Of a stretch of 64,000 bases of DNA, positions 9,351 through 18,325 are shown in pieces. A program made the position numbers and the translations under genes. A model generated the notes under the pieces. The model had not been told where the DNA came from. It made no database searches and saw only the letters and a list, made by a program, of their open reading frames with translations. Location: positions 5,297,501 to 5,361,500 of the forward strand of contig NZ_CP066265.1 in assembly GCF_023278085.1 (NCBI RefSeq), read 5' to 3'. Source of the stretch: Pseudomonas syringae (GTDB lineage Bacteria > Pseudomonadota > Gammaproteobacteria > Pseudomonadales > Pseudomonadaceae). The stretch's first letter is position 1; each line of letters starts with the position of its first letter.

Positions 9351-9656
9351 ATGCGTTTATTGCACCTTCTGTTTATCGCACCCTTTGCCAGCCTGATGCT
9401 CATCGGTCAGGCCCAGGCGTTCGATACGAGCACGCAAGGCCTGGTCAAGACCGGCTACGCGACCAGTCAGGTCACCACAGGACCTTTCGACAACAAGCTG
9501 ATCATGGCGGCCAAGGACGACGCTGCGGCCTTCATTGCCAGCGACGGACACTTGCGCGGCGCACGGCTCGAATCAGCCTTGCACGCCTTGCGTCAGGCAG
9601 ATGTAAAACTTCATGCCAGCGACCTTGAACTGGCGCAGGCAATCCTCGTCCAATAG
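9351..9656 (+). CDS. DUF2388 secreted protein, copy 2
   Basis: 101-aa paralogue of the preceding gene. The signal peptide MRLLHLLFIAPFASLMLIGQ ends at AQA before FDTS. The conserved core reads KLIMAAKDDAAAFIAS, GHLRGARLESALHALR and LELAQAILVQ. The start is ATG 9351; an in-frame GTG at 9342 (MKAM) is possible. The gap to copy 1 is 87 nt and contains a GC-rich hairpin. It is diverged from copies 1 and 3 throughout except for the AAKDDAA-(F/Y)-(I/V)-AS block, consistent with old duplications rather than a recent tandem amplification. Confidence 0.83.
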   Translation: MRLLHLLFIAPFASLMLIGQAQAFDTSTQGLVKTGYATSQVTTGPFDNKLIMAAKDDAAAFIASDGHLRGARLESALHALRQADVKLHASDLELAQAILVQ

Positions 9657-9694
9657 CCACTTTTCCCCTTTTTGCGTACTGGAGACGTCACTAA

Positions 9695-10015
9695 ATGCGT
9701 ACCCCGCTGATTGCTGCTTCCCTCGGCCTGCTGTTGCTGGCCGACCTTGCCCAGGCCCAGACCGTTGTGGCCACGAGCAACATCATCGTTCGCGCGTTCG
9801 GCCGTACTATCGACTTCACTTCGGACACCACCACCTCGATTCGTGACTCCAAGGTCGTGATTCAGGCCAAGGACGATGCCGCCAGCTACGTCGCCAGCGG
9901 TGGCGATATCCACGGAGCCCAGCTCGATGCGGCCTTCGACACACTGCGCACCCGCTTGCCGGAAGCACGCGGTGCCAGCGATCAGACCCTGGCTGAAGCA
10001 ATCCTCGCATTGTGA
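9695..10015 (+). CDS. DUF2388 secreted protein, copy 3
   Basis: 106-aa third paralogue. The signal peptide MRTPLIAASLGLLLLADLAQ is followed by AQTVVATSN. The core has VVIQAKDDAASYVAS, GDIHGAQLDAAFDTLR and LAEAILAL. CTGGAGA precedes the ATG. The TGA stop overlaps the GTG start of the following DUF4105 gene by 4 nt, so the two are translationally coupled and probably act together. The function of DUF2388 is unknown to me; the strict conservation of DDAAs(F/Y)(V/I)AS suggests a binding or assembly surface. Confidence 0.85.
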   Translation: MRTPLIAASLGLLLLADLAQAQTVVATSNIIVRAFGRTIDFTSDTTTSIRDSKVVIQAKDDAASYVASGGDIHGAQLDAAFDTLRTRLPEARGASDQTLAEAILAL

Positions 10016-11973
10016 GGCGACTTCGCGCCTGGCTGCTTGCTGGCGCGCTGTCGCTGGTCGGGACGCATGCCTTTGCCAGCCTGAAGCTGGAACTGCACAC
10101 TGACGGCCTCGACGACGCTCAACAACACGCCAGCCAGGCGCTGCTCGACGAAGCCATGCACGCGCTACCGCCGAGCTTTGTCGAGGCACTGGACCGCAAG
10201 GTTGAAGTGAGCTGGTCCAGTGACATGCCGCAAAATGCCTACGGGCAGGCTGCCGGTCCGTATCAGCTGTATCTCAACAGCCACTTGCTCGCCTCCCTGA
10301 CGGATGGCTCGGCAGCCACCGCCGAGACAGGCCGCCCGCACGGCACCGTGCGCCGCGAACTGCTGGCCACCGTTCTGCATGAGCTGACCCATGTGTATGA
10401 CCGCGCCCGTCTGTGGTCGGCAGCCGAGCGCACCACCCTCTTCCGCTGCTCGTCGCGCAACAGCTCGCTGGGCAAAGTCGGCCTGCCCGATGATTGCCGC
10501 GGTCAGACCGAGCGACGCTTTACCCTGAGCGATGACCCGCGCCTGCTGGACCTCGCGGGCTGGCAGCAATACGTCGGGCGTCGTGGCGAGCGCGAAGAAC
10601 ACAACGGCCAGGTCGCGCGTAGCCCGGACATCTACGAAACCACCAGCCCACTGGAGTTCGTGGCCGTCAACATGGAGTATTTCCTGCTCGACCCGGCCTA
10701 TGCCTGCCGGCGTCCTGCGCTGTATGCCTATTACAAGGCGCGTTTCGGCTGGGCACCCGCCGCACGCGCTGAATGCCCGACGTATTATCCTTACCTGAAT
10801 GCGGGCAGCGATTTCGGCCGCGAGCCGCTGGGCAAGCTGGACCCGGAGCGGGTCTATGCGGTCGACTACCTGCTGGCCGAAGCGAATCAGAACTGGGCCA
10901 GCCGTTGGGGCCACAGCATGCTGCGTCTGGTCATCTGCAAACCCGGTCGCCCGCGAGGCCCGGATTGCCGCCTCGATCTGGATCAGCATCTGGTCCTGTC
11001 GTACCGGGCGTTCGTCGGTGATGTTCAGCTCTCCAGCTGGGACGGACTGATGGGCGCTTACCCGTCACGACTGTTCGTGCTGCCGCTGGCTCAAGTCATC
11101 GACGAATACACCAAGACCGAACTGCGTAGCCTGGCCTCTGTGCCGATCAAGCTGTCACGCCCGGAAATCGAAGGGCTGGTTCAGCATGCTGCCGAGATGC
11201 ACTGGAGCTACGACGGCAACTATTACTTCCTCTCCAACAACTGCGCCGTGGAAAACCTCAAACTGCTGCGCAGCGGCACCCATAACCCCAAGCTGATCGG
11301 TCTGGACAGCATCTTGCCGAACGGCCTGCTTGAGGTCCTGAAGGGCCGGGGTCTGGCGGACACCAGCGTGCTGGACGATCCCAAGGAAGCGCTACGCCTG
11401 GGCTACCGGTTCGACTCTTACCGTGATCGCTATCAGGCCATGTTCGAAGTGCTGAAAAAGCACCTGCCGATCAAACAGAACACCGTGGAAGAGTGGATGG
11501 CCCTGCCGGCCAGTGAGCGCAGTCAGTGGTTTGGCAAGGCGGACCTGCGCACCAGCGCTGCGATTCTGCTGCTGGAGCAGGCCAGCCTGCGTCGGCAACT
11601 GCTGCTGGCCCAGGACGAAGTGAAACAGAGCTATCTTGGCGCGCGGGAGTTGAAAGACGGCAAGGTGTCCAAGGCCACCACGACGCTGCAGGAGATCCTC
11701 GCCAGCAGCGGGTTCCTCAGTCGTCCCGCCGAGCTGTTGGGCAGTGGCGGTTATGGCTTGCCGCAGGCCAATGAGTGGCAACGGCTTGAGGCAGAAAGCA
11801 GCCAGCGTCAGAAGCAGCTCAAGCGTCTGACGGGCGACCTCGACAAAGAGGTTCGTGCCCTGCTGGAGCCAGCTCGCGCCCGAGAAATTGCTGCGAATGA
11901 AGCCAATCTCAAACAGATGGGCGGCCATCTCCGCGCCCTGCACAAGGCAGCAGGCGGGCTGGAACTGCCTTGA
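10012..11973 (+). CDS. DUF4105 envelope protein with HEXXH-containing N-terminal domain
   Basis: 653-aa exported protein: an N-terminal hydrophobic segment ending THAFA acts as signal peptide, so a periplasmic location is inferred. It has two parts. The first contains a zincin-like motif HELTH at residues 123-127. The second is DUF4105, with GHSMLRL (H301) and SNNCAVENL (C411), the His and Cys positions expected of the papain/NlpC-like fold; DUF4105 is related to the Lnb lipoprotein N-acyl-transfer enzymes. The C-terminal 150 residues look like a coiled coil. The start is GTG 10012, overlapping the DUF2388 copy-3 stop. The reaction is unknown. A role in lipoprotein or cell-wall modification is inference only. 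Confidence 0.85.
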   Translation: MRRLRAWLLAGALSLVGTHAFASLKLELHTDGLDDAQQHASQALLDEAMHALPPSFVEALDRKVEVSWSSDMPQNAYGQAAGPYQLYLNSHLLASLTDGSAATAETGRPHGTVRRELLATVLHELTHVYDRARLWSAAERTTLFRCSSRNSSLGKVGLPDDCRGQTERRFTLSDDPRLLDLAGWQQYVGRRGEREEHNGQVARSPDIYETTSPLEFVAVNMEYFLLDPAYACRRPALYAYYKARFGWAPAARAECPTYYPYLNAGSDFGREPLGKLDPERVYAVDYLLAEANQNWASRWGHSMLRLVICKPGRPRGPDCRLDLDQHLVLSYRAFVGDVQLSSWDGLMGAYPSRLFVLPLAQVIDEYTKTELRSLASVPIKLSRPEIEGLVQHAAEMHWSYDGNYYFLSNNCAVENLKLLRSGTHNPKLIGLDSILPNGLLEVLKGRGLADTSVLDDPKEALRLGYRFDSYRDRYQAMFEVLKKHLPIKQNTVEEWMALPASERSQWFGKADLRTSAAILLLEQASLRRQLLLAQDEVKQSYLGARELKDGKVSKATTTLQEILASSGFLSRPAELLGSGGYGLPQANEWQRLEAESSQRQKQLKRLTGDLDKEVRALLEPARAREIAANEANLKQMGGHLRALHKAAGGLELP

Positions 11974-12351
11974 TCAGGCGGCTTTCTTTCTCGGCTTGAG
12001 GTACTTGGTAAGGCCCTGAAACCAGATCACCAGGGCCGGGTTGCCCTTGATCTGGATGTCTTTGTCCTGAATGCCCTTCATGAACGCCAACTGCTTGTTC
12101 CTGGCTTGCAGCGTGGCAAATCCAAACGCGGCATCACGAAACAAGATGGCGAAAGCAGGCTCTGCCACCAGACCGCTAGCACTGCGAATACGCTCGTCCT
12201 GAACCACAAAATGGCGCGCAATCTTGCCATCGGCGGTCTGCAACTGGAACGTCAGGTTCTTGCCAGCCAACTGTTGCTGGAACGCAGGGTTTTTACGACT
12301 GGCGCGTGCCATCAGCAAGCCCAGCATCCATAGAAGAAAACGAAATTTCAT
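11974..12351 (-). CDS. Small SCP2-like protein
   Basis: 125-aa protein. Residues 30-115 read like a sterol-carrier-protein-2 fold: LTFQLQTADGKIARHFVVQDERI, then AEPAFAILFRDAAFGFATL and DIQIKGNPALVIWFQGL, ending in a Lys/Arg-rich tail. An N-terminal hydrophobic stretch (FRFLLWMLGLLMA) may anchor it to the inner membrane. The gene converges on the DUF4105 gene with no gap between the two stop codons. Homologues occur across Pseudomonas as hypothetical proteins. The SCP2 assignment is by eye and moderate. Confidence 0.7.
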   Translation of the reverse strand: MKFRFLLWMLGLLMARASRKNPAFQQQLAGKNLTFQLQTADGKIARHFVVQDERIRSASGLVAEPAFAILFRDAAFGFATLQARNKQLAFMKGIQDKDIQIKGNPALVIWFQGLTKYLKPRKKAA

Positions 12352-12472
12352 ACACAGCCTCTAGGCGATCTCGATCCGCTTATGGGATCGGCGTGGCAGT
12401 GTAGCGGGTTGTCAGCACAAAACCTGTAGGACAAGGCCGGTTTCGAAGGAGATCGACCCCATACACCCCAGA

Positions 12473-12505
12473 AAACAAAACGGGCACTCTTCTATGGAGT
12501 GCCCG
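12473..12505 (-). terminator. Terminator of the HU gene
   Basis: On the minus strand a 9-bp perfect stem CGGGCACTC / GAGTGCCCG with a 7-nt loop is followed by TTTTGTTTTC, about 40 nt beyond the HU stop codon. Confidence 0.92.
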
Positions 12506-12545
12506 TGCCTGGTTGCTCGCCTCCCGCCGAGGCGCGCAACGGGTA

Positions 12546-12821
12546 TCAAGGGTTAACGCTGTCTTTCAGAGCTTTCCCCGGTTTGAAGGCAACCGTGTTG
12601 CTTGCCTTGATTTTTACCGGCTCACCGGTCTGTGGGTTTTTGCCAGTACGTGCGCCGCGATGGCGTTGCAGAAAAGTCCCGAAACCTACCAGCGTGACAC
12701 TGTCCTTGCGGCTCAGTGCGTCAGTAATGTGTTCAAGGATGGCATTGAGGACGCGAGTGGATTTTTCCTGGGTGAGATCCGCCTTTTCAGCAATGGCGGC
12801 AACAACTTCTGGTTTACGCAT
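12546..12821 (-). CDS. hupA: HU-family nucleoid protein
   Basis: 91-aa histone-like DNA-bending protein. It shows the HU/IHF signature VTLVGFGTFLQRHRGARTGKNP with the beta-arm Gly-Arg-Asn-Pro region and the intercalating Pro in NPQTGEP. The N-terminal dimerisation helices begin MRKPEVVAAIAEKADL. HU rather than IHF is favoured because the sequence is uniformly HU-like and several HU copies exist in pseudomonads. AAGAGGC precedes the ATG, and a strong terminator follows. The symbol is by analogy with the PA5348 locus. Confidence 0.92.
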   Translation of the reverse strand: MRKPEVVAAIAEKADLTQEKSTRVLNAILEHITDALSRKDSVTLVGFGTFLQRHRGARTGKNPQTGEPVKIKASNTVAFKPGKALKDSVNP

Positions 12822-13009
12822 ATGAAGCCTCTTTTACGGTTTTTGTTTTTATGTCCCGCGCCGCTTGTGACAAACGGCAACAAGGCGCCGCGACGGCTCT
12901 ACGTTGCGGCAGACGAGTTCGAGGATGGCATGCCGACGCTACCCGCGCCAGTCCGCGAACACGCTTTATTGGCAGAAATATAGCGACTATCCGACAAAAT
13001 GCTTCGAAA

Positions 13010-14158
13010 TTATGTCAATAACGCAGGTAACACTTTGTTCAGTGCGAGTTTCTCCATAACGGCAGATCCTGTCAGCGCATAGCCCAGCAGACTGCCTTCT
13101 GCGTCGTGGCACAGCGCCTTGATATCAGCGCCCTGGCCCTCGACGCTCCAGTGCCCGTCGGTTCCACGCGGCGGCGGAGAAACCACCAGCGGGCACGCCG
13201 GTGTTTTCACGGTGATCGGCATGGGGCCGTATTTCACGGCAGTCGGTGTTCCCGCCAGGGTCTGGGCCAGAGCGCGGGCACAACTCATCAACGGCATGAC
13301 GTACAACAGGTTCAGGCCATCGACCTCGGCACAGTCGCCCAACGCATAGATGTTGGCGTGCGAGGTTTGCAACTGGCGGTCGACGAGAATGCCACGGCCG
13401 GTCTGCAAGCCCGCTGCGGCAGCCAGATCTATCCGTGGGCGCAGGCCTATGGCTGATACCACCAGGTCGCAGGCAATGATCTGTCCGTCGGACAGCTGCG
13501 CGTGCAGCCCCTCATCACCACGCTGCAAGCGGGTCAGCACGGGGCCCAGATGGAAACGTGCACCGATGCTTTCGAGCCCGGCCCTTACCGCCACCGCAGC
13601 GGCCTCCGGCAACAGGGTAGGCATGACCTGCTCGCACGGCGCGACCAGATCCACTTCGTAACCGCCCAGAATCAGGTCGTTGGCGAACTCGCAGCCGATC
13701 AGCCCGGCCCCCAGAATCAGCACCCGTCGTTTGCCCGCCGCTGCTGCCCGGAAACGCGCGTAGTCCTGAAGGTCGTTGATCGGGAAGACGGCATCGCTGG
13801 CGTCACCCTCGACCGGCACACGGACAGTCTCGGCGCCCCAGGCCAGCACCAGATCGCGGTAGTGGACAGCTTCTTCGCCAATCCACAGACGCTTGTGGCC
13901 CGGGTCGATGCCGCTGATCCGCGTATGGGTGCGTACTTCTGCCTTGAGCTGGTCAGCCATTGCACCTGGCTCGGCCATGCTCAGGGCATCGGCGTCCTTG
14001 TTCTTGCCAAAGCCGGTCGACAACATCGGCTTGGAGTAGGAGCGGCCATCGTCGGCCGTGATCAGTAGCAGCGGGGTCTCGCTGTCCAGCTTGCGAAACT
14101 CCCGAGCGAGGTTATAGCCCGCCAGGCCAGTACCGATAATGACGACAGGTGCACTCAT
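13010..14158 (-). CDS. rubB: Rubredoxin-NAD(+) reductase
   Basis: FAD-dependent pyridine nucleotide-disulphide-type oxidoreductase passing electrons from NADH to rubredoxin. The 382 aa begin [20 protein letters not shown] (FAD dinucleotide motif GTGLAG, residues 9-14). A second Rossmann motif, GAGLIG near residue 150, binds NADH, and the FAD-closing motif [11 protein letters not shown] lies near 280. The start at 14158 is chosen because it leads directly into the FAD motif and has GGAAATAAC upstream. The rubredoxin gene ends 35 nt upstream in the same direction, so the redox pair forms an operon. It could serve alkane hydroxylation or oxidative stress; no alkane hydroxylase gene is in the window. 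Confidence 0.93.
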   Translation of the reverse strand: MSAPVVIIGTGLAGYNLAREFRKLDSETPLLLITADDGRSYSKPMLSTGFGKNKDADALSMAEPGAMADQLKAEVRTHTRISGIDPGHKRLWIGEEAVHYRDLVLAWGAETVRVPVEGDASDAVFPINDLQDYARFRAAAAGKRRVLILGAGLIGCEFANDLILGGYEVDLVAPCEQVMPTLLPEAAAVAVRAGLESIGARFHLGPVLTRLQRGDEGLHAQLSDGQIIACDLVVSAIGLRPRIDLAAAAGLQTGRGILVDRQLQTSHANIYALGDCAEVDGLNLLYVMPLMSCARALAQTLAGTPTAVKYGPMPITVKTPACPLVVSPPPRGTDGHWSVEGQGADIKALCHDAEGSLLGYALTGSAVMEKLALNKVLPALLT

Positions 14159-14193
14159 TGTTATTTCCAGCTCATGGTTGTTGACCTGAGAAA

Positions 14194-14361
14194 TCAGGCG
14201 ATTTCGATCATTTCGAAGTCCATCTTGCCGACGCCGCAGTCCGGGCACAGCCAGTCTTCAGGGACGTCCTGCCAAGGTGTACCGGGGGCGATCCCGTCAT
14301 CCGGCCAGCCGTCGGCTTCGTTGTAGATCAGGCCGCAGACGATGCATTGCCACTTCTTCAT
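14194..14361 (-). CDS. rubA: Rubredoxin
   Basis: 55-aa one-iron electron carrier. The four Cys ligands are in [15 protein letters not shown] (C6, C9) and [14 protein letters not shown] (C39, C42), with the usual [14 protein letters not shown] segment between. It lies immediately upstream of the rubredoxin reductase and shares its direction. GAGAGAACCGAAC provides a ribosome-binding site before the ATG at 14361. Pseudomonads often carry two rubredoxin genes here; only one is present in this window. Confidence 0.95.
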   Translation of the reverse strand: MKKWQCIVCGLIYNEADGWPDDGIAPGTPWQDVPEDWLCPDCGVGKMDFEMIEIA

Positions 14362-14541
14362 GTTCGGTTCTCTCGATGGTCAGGCTAAATAGAGTTCAGC
14401 GGTCGATTGCCGCCTGAAGGGGCGTTGTACTGATCGACAGGCCCGGATGCAAGTCTGATTCTATAACCAGAAGCTCTGGCGACCGTCGGTCAGCGCCAGC
14501 AATCATGCTAAGCTCGCGGCCTCGTTGGCTGTCGAAACTGA

Positions 14542-15120
14542 ATGACCGTGACCCAGCATCCCCCCGTATTCATTAGCCCGGTCTGGCTGCAACGCGAGCA
14601 ACTGAGCGACCCGCCCGAGCCTGTGATTCTCGACTGGCTGTTCAATCAGGACTCGCTTACCCGCAGGCTGGACCGTCTGTCTGACGGCGGCTTCAGCGTG
14701 TTTCCGCTGTTCGAAGGCTGGCAGCCCTTGCGCCGCGACGAATGCGGGGCGCTCGACCTGCCCCCGGACAGCGAAGGCTGGGTCCGCGAAGTGTATCTGC
14801 GTGGCAATGGCTGCAACTGGGTGTTCGCGCGCAGTGTAGCTGCCCGTGGAGCCTTGCAGGACGGCGGTTTGAATATGGACCGGTTGGGCACTCGCTCGCT
14901 GGGCGAATTGCTGTTCAGCGACCCCGCATTCGCGCGTGGCACGCTTGAGGTGTGTCGTTACCCTGAAGACGGGTTGCCCACTGCGGCAGCGGCTTCACAA
15001 CGGCCCACGACATTGTGGGCACGCCGCTCGCGATTCAGCCGTGGCGCGCTGAGCGTGCTGGTCGCCGAAGTCTTTCTACCCGCTTTGTGCAACGTGCTGC
15101 ATAACAAGGACCGCGCCTGA
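14542..15120 (+). CDS. ubiC: Chorismate-pyruvate lyase
   Basis: Converts chorismate to 4-hydroxybenzoate and pyruvate, the first committed step of ubiquinone synthesis. 192 aa, close to the family length of about 165-190. The central [20 protein letters not shown] segment is the family's conserved substrate-binding strand with its Arg, and [14 protein letters not shown] and WARRSRF follow as in UbiC. The ATG at 14542 is the longest plausible start; a GTG three codons later is an alternative. The stop overlaps the ubiA ATG by one base (TGATG). It is divergent from the rubredoxin gene. Confidence 0.93.
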   Translation: MTVTQHPPVFISPVWLQREQLSDPPEPVILDWLFNQDSLTRRLDRLSDGGFSVFPLFEGWQPLRRDECGALDLPPDSEGWVREVYLRGNGCNWVFARSVAARGALQDGGLNMDRLGTRSLGELLFSDPAFARGTLEVCRYPEDGLPTAAAASQRPTTLWARRSRFSRGALSVLVAEVFLPALCNVLHNKDRA

Positions 15121-16010
15121 TGTACCTGTCACTGCTCAAATCACTCAATCGCCTGAGCCCGCGTGCCTGGGATTTCATTCAGCTCACACGCATCGACAAG
15201 CCCATCGGCATTTATCTGCTGCTGTGGCCAACCCTGTGGGCGGTGTGGATTGCCGGCAAAGGCGCGCCTTCGCTGAAAACCGTGTTCATTTTCGTGGTCG
15301 GCGTGTTTCTGATGCGTGCGTCAGGCTGCGTGATCAATGACTTCGCCGACCGCAAGGTAGACGGCCACGTCAAACGTACCGAGCAACGCCCGCTGGTCAG
15401 CGGCAAAATCAGTTCGCGTGAAGCACTGGCGCTGTTCGCGGTGCTGGTCGGCCTGAGTTTTGTGCTGGTGCTGTTCACCAACCCGACCACCGTCTGGCTG
15501 TCGTTCGGCGGCCTGGCGCTGGCCGCCAGTTACCCGTTCATGAAGCGCTACACCTATTACCCGCAAGTGGTGCTGGGCGCGGCATTCTCGTGGGGCATGC
15601 CGATGGCGTTCACCGCCGAAACCGGCGAACTGCCTGCCGCCGCCTGGCTGCTGTACATCGCCAATCTGCTCTGGACAGTGGGTTATGACACTTACTACGC
15701 CATGGTGGATCGCGACGATGACCTGAGGATAGGCGTGAAATCCACCGCCGTACTGTTCGGTGATGCCGACCGCGTGATCATCCTGACCTTGCAAGGTCTG
15801 GCGCTGGGCTGTCTGTTACTGGCCGGCGCACGTTTCGAACTGGGTACGTGCTTCTATCTGGGGTTGCTGGCAGCAGCAGGCTGCTTCGCCTGGGAATTCT
15901 GGAGCACACGCCAGCGCGGACGGGACGCCTGCTTCAAGGCCTTTCTGCACAACCATTGGGCCGGGCTGGCGATATTCCTCGGCATCGTGGCCGATTACGC
16001 GCTGCGTTGA
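15120..16010 (+). CDS. ubiA: 4-hydroxybenzoate polyprenyltransferase
   Basis: Integral membrane prenyltransferase attaching the polyprenyl tail to 4-hydroxybenzoate in ubiquinone synthesis. 296 aa with about eight or nine hydrophobic helices. Both Asp-rich Mg-diphosphate motifs are visible: [15 protein letters not shown] near residue 72 and [12 protein letters not shown] near 192. It is coupled to ubiC by a one-base stop/start overlap. Its neighbour on the right is phoB, transcribed from its own promoter after a 143-nt gap. Confidence 0.96.
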   Translation: MYLSLLKSLNRLSPRAWDFIQLTRIDKPIGIYLLLWPTLWAVWIAGKGAPSLKTVFIFVVGVFLMRASGCVINDFADRKVDGHVKRTEQRPLVSGKISSREALALFAVLVGLSFVLVLFTNPTTVWLSFGGLALAASYPFMKRYTYYPQVVLGAAFSWGMPMAFTAETGELPAAAWLLYIANLLWTVGYDTYYAMVDRDDDLRIGVKSTAVLFGDADRVIILTLQGLALGCLLLAGARFELGTCFYLGLLAAAGCFAWEFWSTRQRGRDACFKAFLHNHWAGLAIFLGIVADYALR

Positions 16011-16083
16011 GCGCAGCCGCCGCCCCTAAATAAAAGCACATCCCGGCCGCCGCACACCGCCAGCGTGCTAGCCTCCTGTAGAC

Positions 16084-16101
16084 CTGTCACACGACTGCAA
16101 T
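16084..16101 (+). promoter_or_regulatory. Pho box upstream of phoB
   Basis: CTGTCAC-ACGA-CTGCAAT matches the PhoB direct-repeat consensus (CTGTCAT, 4 nt, CTGTCAT) at 6/7 and 5/7 positions. It lies 52 nt upstream of the first possible phoB start, which fits autoregulation of phoBR. Confidence 0.7.
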
Positions 16102-16153
16102 AATTCCGTTATCTAATGCGCCCCAAGACAGTTAAATGACAAGAGGTTCAAGC

Positions 16154-16843
16154 ATGGTTGGCAGGAGCATTCTGATCGTTGACGACGAAGCGCCTATTCG
16201 CGAAATGATCGCCGTTGCGTTGGAAATGGCCGGCTATGACTGTATTGAAGCCGAAAACTCTCAGCAGGCTCACGCGATCATCGTCGACCGCAAGCCGGAC
16301 CTGATCCTGCTTGACTGGATGCTGCCCGGCACGTCCGGCATCGAACTGGCGCGCCGCCTCAAGCGCGATGAGCTGACCGGCGACATCCCGATCATCATGC
16401 TCACGGCCAAGGGCGAAGAAGACAACAAGATCCAGGGCCTGGAAGTAGGCGCTGACGACTACATCACCAAGCCGTTCTCACCGCGTGAACTGGTCGCCCG
16501 CCTCAAGGCTGTACTGCGCCGCGCCGGGCCGACGGATGGCGAAGCGCCTATCGAAGTCGGCGGCCTGCTGCTTGATCCGATCAGCCACCGCGTGACCATC
16601 GACGGCAAACCGGCTGAAATGGGCCCGACCGAATACCGCCTGCTGCAATTCTTCATGACCCATCAGGAACGCGCCTACACCCGCGGCCAGTTGCTCGATC
16701 AGGTCTGGGGCGGCAACGTCTATGTCGAGGAACGCACCGTCGACGTTCACATCCGTCGCCTGCGCAAGGCCTTGGGTGACGCTTATGAAAATCTGGTACA
16801 AACCGTGCGCGGCACCGGCTATCGCTTTTCCACCAAGAGCTGA
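16154..16843 (+). CDS. phoB: Phosphate regulon response regulator
   Basis: OmpR/PhoB-type response regulator switching on phosphate-starvation genes. With the ATG at 16154 it is 229 aa, the normal PhoB length; this start has AGAGG upstream, while the in-frame ATG at 16136 would add six residues. The receiver domain has the acidic pair in VDDE, the phospho-acceptor D54 in [11 protein letters not shown] and the Lys of YITKPFSP. The C-terminal winged helix carries [32 protein letters not shown] Pho box lies upstream, and phoR follows 60 nt downstream. Confidence 0.96.
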   Translation: MVGRSILIVDDEAPIREMIAVALEMAGYDCIEAENSQQAHAIIVDRKPDLILLDWMLPGTSGIELARRLKRDELTGDIPIIMLTAKGEEDNKIQGLEVGADDYITKPFSPRELVARLKAVLRRAGPTDGEAPIEVGGLLLDPISHRVTIDGKPAEMGPTEYRLLQFFMTHQERAYTRGQLLDQVWGGNVYVEERTVDVHIRRLRKALGDAYENLVQTVRGTGYRFSTKS

Positions 16844-16903
16844 TAACCGATTCGCCGGCGCAGGGCAGCAAGCAGTGCGGAGCAGACAAGGATTTACCCT
16901 TAA

Positions 16904-18226
16904 TTGAATCAAAATTGGCACGGCACCCTGATACGCCACATGTTGCTACTGATCACTGGCTGCCTGTTGGTCGGCCTGGTCAGTGGGCAATATGGCTGGA
17001 GCCTGGCCGCCGGGCTGGGCCTGTATCTGGCCTGGACCCTCAAGCAATTGTTGCGTCTGCATGAATGGCTGAGCAGCCACAAAGCCGACGAACCGCCGCC
17101 GGACGGCTACGGCCTGTGGGGCGAAGTTTTCGACAGCATCTACCACCTGCAACGCCGTGACCAACGTGTTCGCGGCCGCCTGCAAGCTGTCATCGACCGG
17201 GTTCAGGAGTCCACTGCGGCGCTGCGCGATGCGGTCATCATGCTCGACAGCGAAGGCAACCTGGAGTGGTGGAACCGCGCAGCCGAAACCTTGCTGGGCC
17301 TCAAGACCCCGCAGGACAGCGGCCAGCCCGTCACCAATCTGGTGCGCCATCCACGCTTCAAGGAATACTTTGCGCAGGGCGATTACAGCGAACCGCTGGA
17401 AATTCCCTCGCCGACCAACGACCGTCTGCGCATTCAACTGCTGATCACTCGCTACGGCAACAACGAGCACCTGATGCTGGTGCGCGACGTGACGCGGATC
17501 CATCAGCTGGAGCAGATGCGCAAGGACTTCGTCGCCAACGTCTCCCATGAGCTGCGCACGCCGCTGACGGTGATCTTCGGCTATCTGGAAACACTCCTCG
17601 ACAACGTGGAAGAAGTGAACCCGCGCTGGGTGCGTGCGTTGCAACAGATGCATCAGCAAGGCGGGCGCATGCAGACGCTGCTCAACGACCTGCTGCTGCT
17701 CGCCAAGCTCGAAGCTACGGACTATCCGTCGGACAATAATCCGGTTGAGGTCACCACCCTGCTCAAGACCATCACTGCCGACGCCAACGCCCTGTCGGGC
17801 AGCAAGAATCAACAGATTCACATCAGCCTGGAAAGCGCCATGCGCCTCAAGGGCAGTGAAAGCGAGTTGCGCAGCGCGTTTTCCAACCTGATCTTCAATG
17901 CGGTCAAATACACGCCGGCCGAAGGCGTCATCCGCATTCGCTGGTGGGCCGACGAGCGCGGCGCGCATCTGAGCGTGCAGGACACCGGGATCGGCATCGA
18001 GATCAAACATCTGCCGCGCCTGACCGAACGCTTCTACCGGGTCGACACCAGCCGTGCGTCGAATACCGGCGGCACAGGGCTGGGTCTGGCAATCGTCAAA
18101 CACGTGTTACTGCGCCACCACGGCAACCTGGAGATCAACAGTGTTCCGGGTAAAGGCAGCGTATTTACATGCCACTTCGCCAGCGGCCAATTGTCCAAAC
18201 CCGAGAGCGAAGATTCAGACTACTAG
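16904..18226 (+). CDS. phoR: Phosphate regulon sensor kinase
   Basis: Membrane histidine kinase controlling PhoB, 440 aa. An N-terminal hydrophobic pair (LIRHMLLLITGCLLVGLVSG and a second helix) is followed by a PAS domain (about 95-190), the dimerisation/phospho-acceptor helix FVANVSHELRTPLT with H215, and an ATPase domain with N, G1 (DTGIGIE) and G2 (GGTGLGLAIV) boxes. The start is TTG at 16904, preceded by AAGGA; it is supported by overall length close to known PhoR and by the membrane segment beginning soon after. Signalling is expected to depend on Pst-PhoU, encoded about 9 kb away. Confidence 0.94.
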   Translation: MNQNWHGTLIRHMLLLITGCLLVGLVSGQYGWSLAAGLGLYLAWTLKQLLRLHEWLSSHKADEPPPDGYGLWGEVFDSIYHLQRRDQRVRGRLQAVIDRVQESTAALRDAVIMLDSEGNLEWWNRAAETLLGLKTPQDSGQPVTNLVRHPRFKEYFAQGDYSEPLEIPSPTNDRLRIQLLITRYGNNEHLMLVRDVTRIHQLEQMRKDFVANVSHELRTPLTVIFGYLETLLDNVEEVNPRWVRALQQMHQQGGRMQTLLNDLLLLAKLEATDYPSDNNPVEVTTLLKTITADANALSGSKNQQIHISLESAMRLKGSESELRSAFSNLIFNAVKYTPAEGVIRIRWWADERGAHLSVQDTGIGIEIKHLPRLTERFYRVDTSRASNTGGTGLGLAIVKHVLLRHHGNLEINSVPGKGSVFTCHFASGQLSKPESEDSDY

Positions 18227-18325
18227 GCAATCGCGCTTTCAGCCGTTACATTGCCGGGTTCATGGCGTCTTTCTGGCGCGAAATAGCCCCCTTTTCTGTC
18301 AATACGGACCCTGCAAAACCCCATC

